Source: Clostridia bacterium
Lineage (GTDB): Bacteria; Bacillota_A; Clostridia; Oscillospirales; Acutalibacteraceae
Direction: 5' to 3'
Length of the DNA: 6,386 nt
NCBI GenBank assembly: GCA_017503305.1
Contig: JAFVTJ010000023.1
Span: 1-6,386 of the forward strand
The notes beneath the pieces are model-generated. The model saw nothing but the letters and a program-made list of their open reading frames with translations. It searched no databases and was not told the origin of the DNA. Position numbers and translations under genes: made by a program. Of this stretch, positions 6,159 through 6,386 are shown one piece after another. Position 1 is the stretch's first letter. Each line of letters starts with the position of its first letter.

Positions 6159-6232
6159 TTGTAGGGTCGATTCACGAATCGACCGTTTAATTTCATCTAT
6201 TGCTACGGGTCATTCGTGAATGACCCCTACAA
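6159..6232. repeat. 74-bp two-hairpin inverted repeat element, copies B and C
   Basis: The element opens with TTGTAGGG and closes with CCCCTACAA, which are inverted copies. Each half is itself a hairpin. The left one is GGTCGATTC (6165-6173), AC, GAATCGACC (6176-6184); the right one is GGGTCATTC (6207-6215), GT, GAATGACCC (6218-6226). The left hairpin and the reverse complement of the right share ATTCACGAAT but differ in the outer stem, with pairing kept. There is no coding capacity and no clear target-site duplication. It resembles small non-autonomous intergenic elements common in Clostridia; that comparison is from memory and unverified. Confidence 0.75.
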
Positions 6233-6262
6233 TATATCTATATAGATTCATAAAATAATTCC

Positions 6263-6288
6263 GCATTACGCATTACGAATTACGAATT
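6263..6288. repeat. Heptamer tandem repeat, 3.7 units
   Basis: GCATTAC, GCATTAC, GAATTAC, GAATT in direct succession: a 7-base unit of consensus G(C/A)ATTAC. It overlaps the 3' end of the transporter gene at 6280 and lies 30 bases from the two-hairpin element. Confidence 0.8.
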
Positions 6289-6386
6289 TTTTGTTTGCAA
6301 TAATTCGGGGATTTGGGCGACGATTATGGCGATGAACATTACTACGCAACCCAAAATTTCGTGTAGTGATAGCTTGCCCGAAGAGA
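6280..6386 (-). CDS. C-terminal fragment of a DMT/EamA-family transporter (cut by window edge)
   Basis: Only the last 34 complete codons and the TAA stop (6280-6282) are inside the window; the 5' part lies beyond 6386. The visible peptide contains LSLHEILGC followed by VVMFIAIIVAQIPEL, a hydrophobic membrane helix preceded by the E-x-x-G pattern. This is how the last transmembrane helix of drug/metabolite transporter (EamA) proteins typically begins and ends, with the closing AQ-x-P especially characteristic. Such proteins have ten helices in the inner membrane and export or import small metabolites; the substrate cannot be told. The last codons (Asn, Ser, stop) fall inside the heptamer tandem repeat, so the present C-terminus may be set by the repeat. 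It converges on the ackA operon. The call rests on one helix, so a different polytopic membrane protein remains possible. Confidence 0.65.
   Translation of the reverse strand, partial: SSGKLSLHEILGCVVMFIAIIVAQIPELLQTKNS

Noticed and set aside
6236..6247. Perfect 12-base palindrome ATCTATATAGAT
   Set aside because: It is short and AT-only apart from one C-G pair, lies in an AT-rich spacer, and has no promoter or gene placed to use it as an operator.
6111..6290. CRISPR array
   Set aside because: The repeats are inverted and palindromic with no regular spacer length, the heptamers are contiguous without spacers, and no cas gene is nearby.

Overview
The window looks like chromosomal DNA from an anaerobic, probably gut-associated member of the Clostridia (Bacillota). 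The evidence is the tRNA-acetate ligase TmcAL (YlbM family), which is typical of this phylum, its position beside acetate kinase, strong AGGAGG-type ribosome binding sites, a Clostridia/Bacteroides-type citrate synthase, and moderate-to-low GC. I cannot name a genus. All complete genes are intact; I see no phage, transposase, CRISPR or tRNA/rRNA genes.

Layout, left to right. Positions 1-40 hold a hairpin repeat that begins TGTAGGG. A small, AT-rich S51-like peptidase / class I glutamine amidotransferase-like gene (172-780, +) follows. It converges on citrate synthase (842-2215, -), and one symmetrical terminator (808-839) sits between the two stop codons. Upstream of citrate synthase, on the same strand, is tmcAL (2267-3433, -, TTG start). 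A 116-base divergent spacer then carries two mirror-image promoters, one for tmcAL and one for ackA (3550-4746, +). An atypical galactokinase-family gene (4758-6032, +) follows ackA closely, with its ribosome binding site overlapping the ackA stop codon. A strong terminator (6048-6087) closes this operon. The last 300 bases hold more TGTAGGG/CCCTACA hairpin repeats, a heptamer tandem repeat, and the 3' end of a DMT/EamA-type transporter gene on the minus strand, cut by the window edge.

How the genes fit together. Three of the genes sit around acetate and acetyl-CoA: AckA interconverts acetate and acetyl phosphate, TmcAL uses acetate and ATP to modify tRNA-Met, and citrate synthase draws off acetyl-CoA. 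The usual partner of ackA, pta, is absent from the window and a sugar kinase takes its place in the operon. Most content is ordinary metabolism. The points most worth a second look are the dyad-symmetric overlapping promoters, the altered substrate motif of the galactokinase homologue, the repeat family with changing stem sequence, and the transporter gene whose stop codon lies inside a tandem repeat. I found no convincing new multi-gene system.
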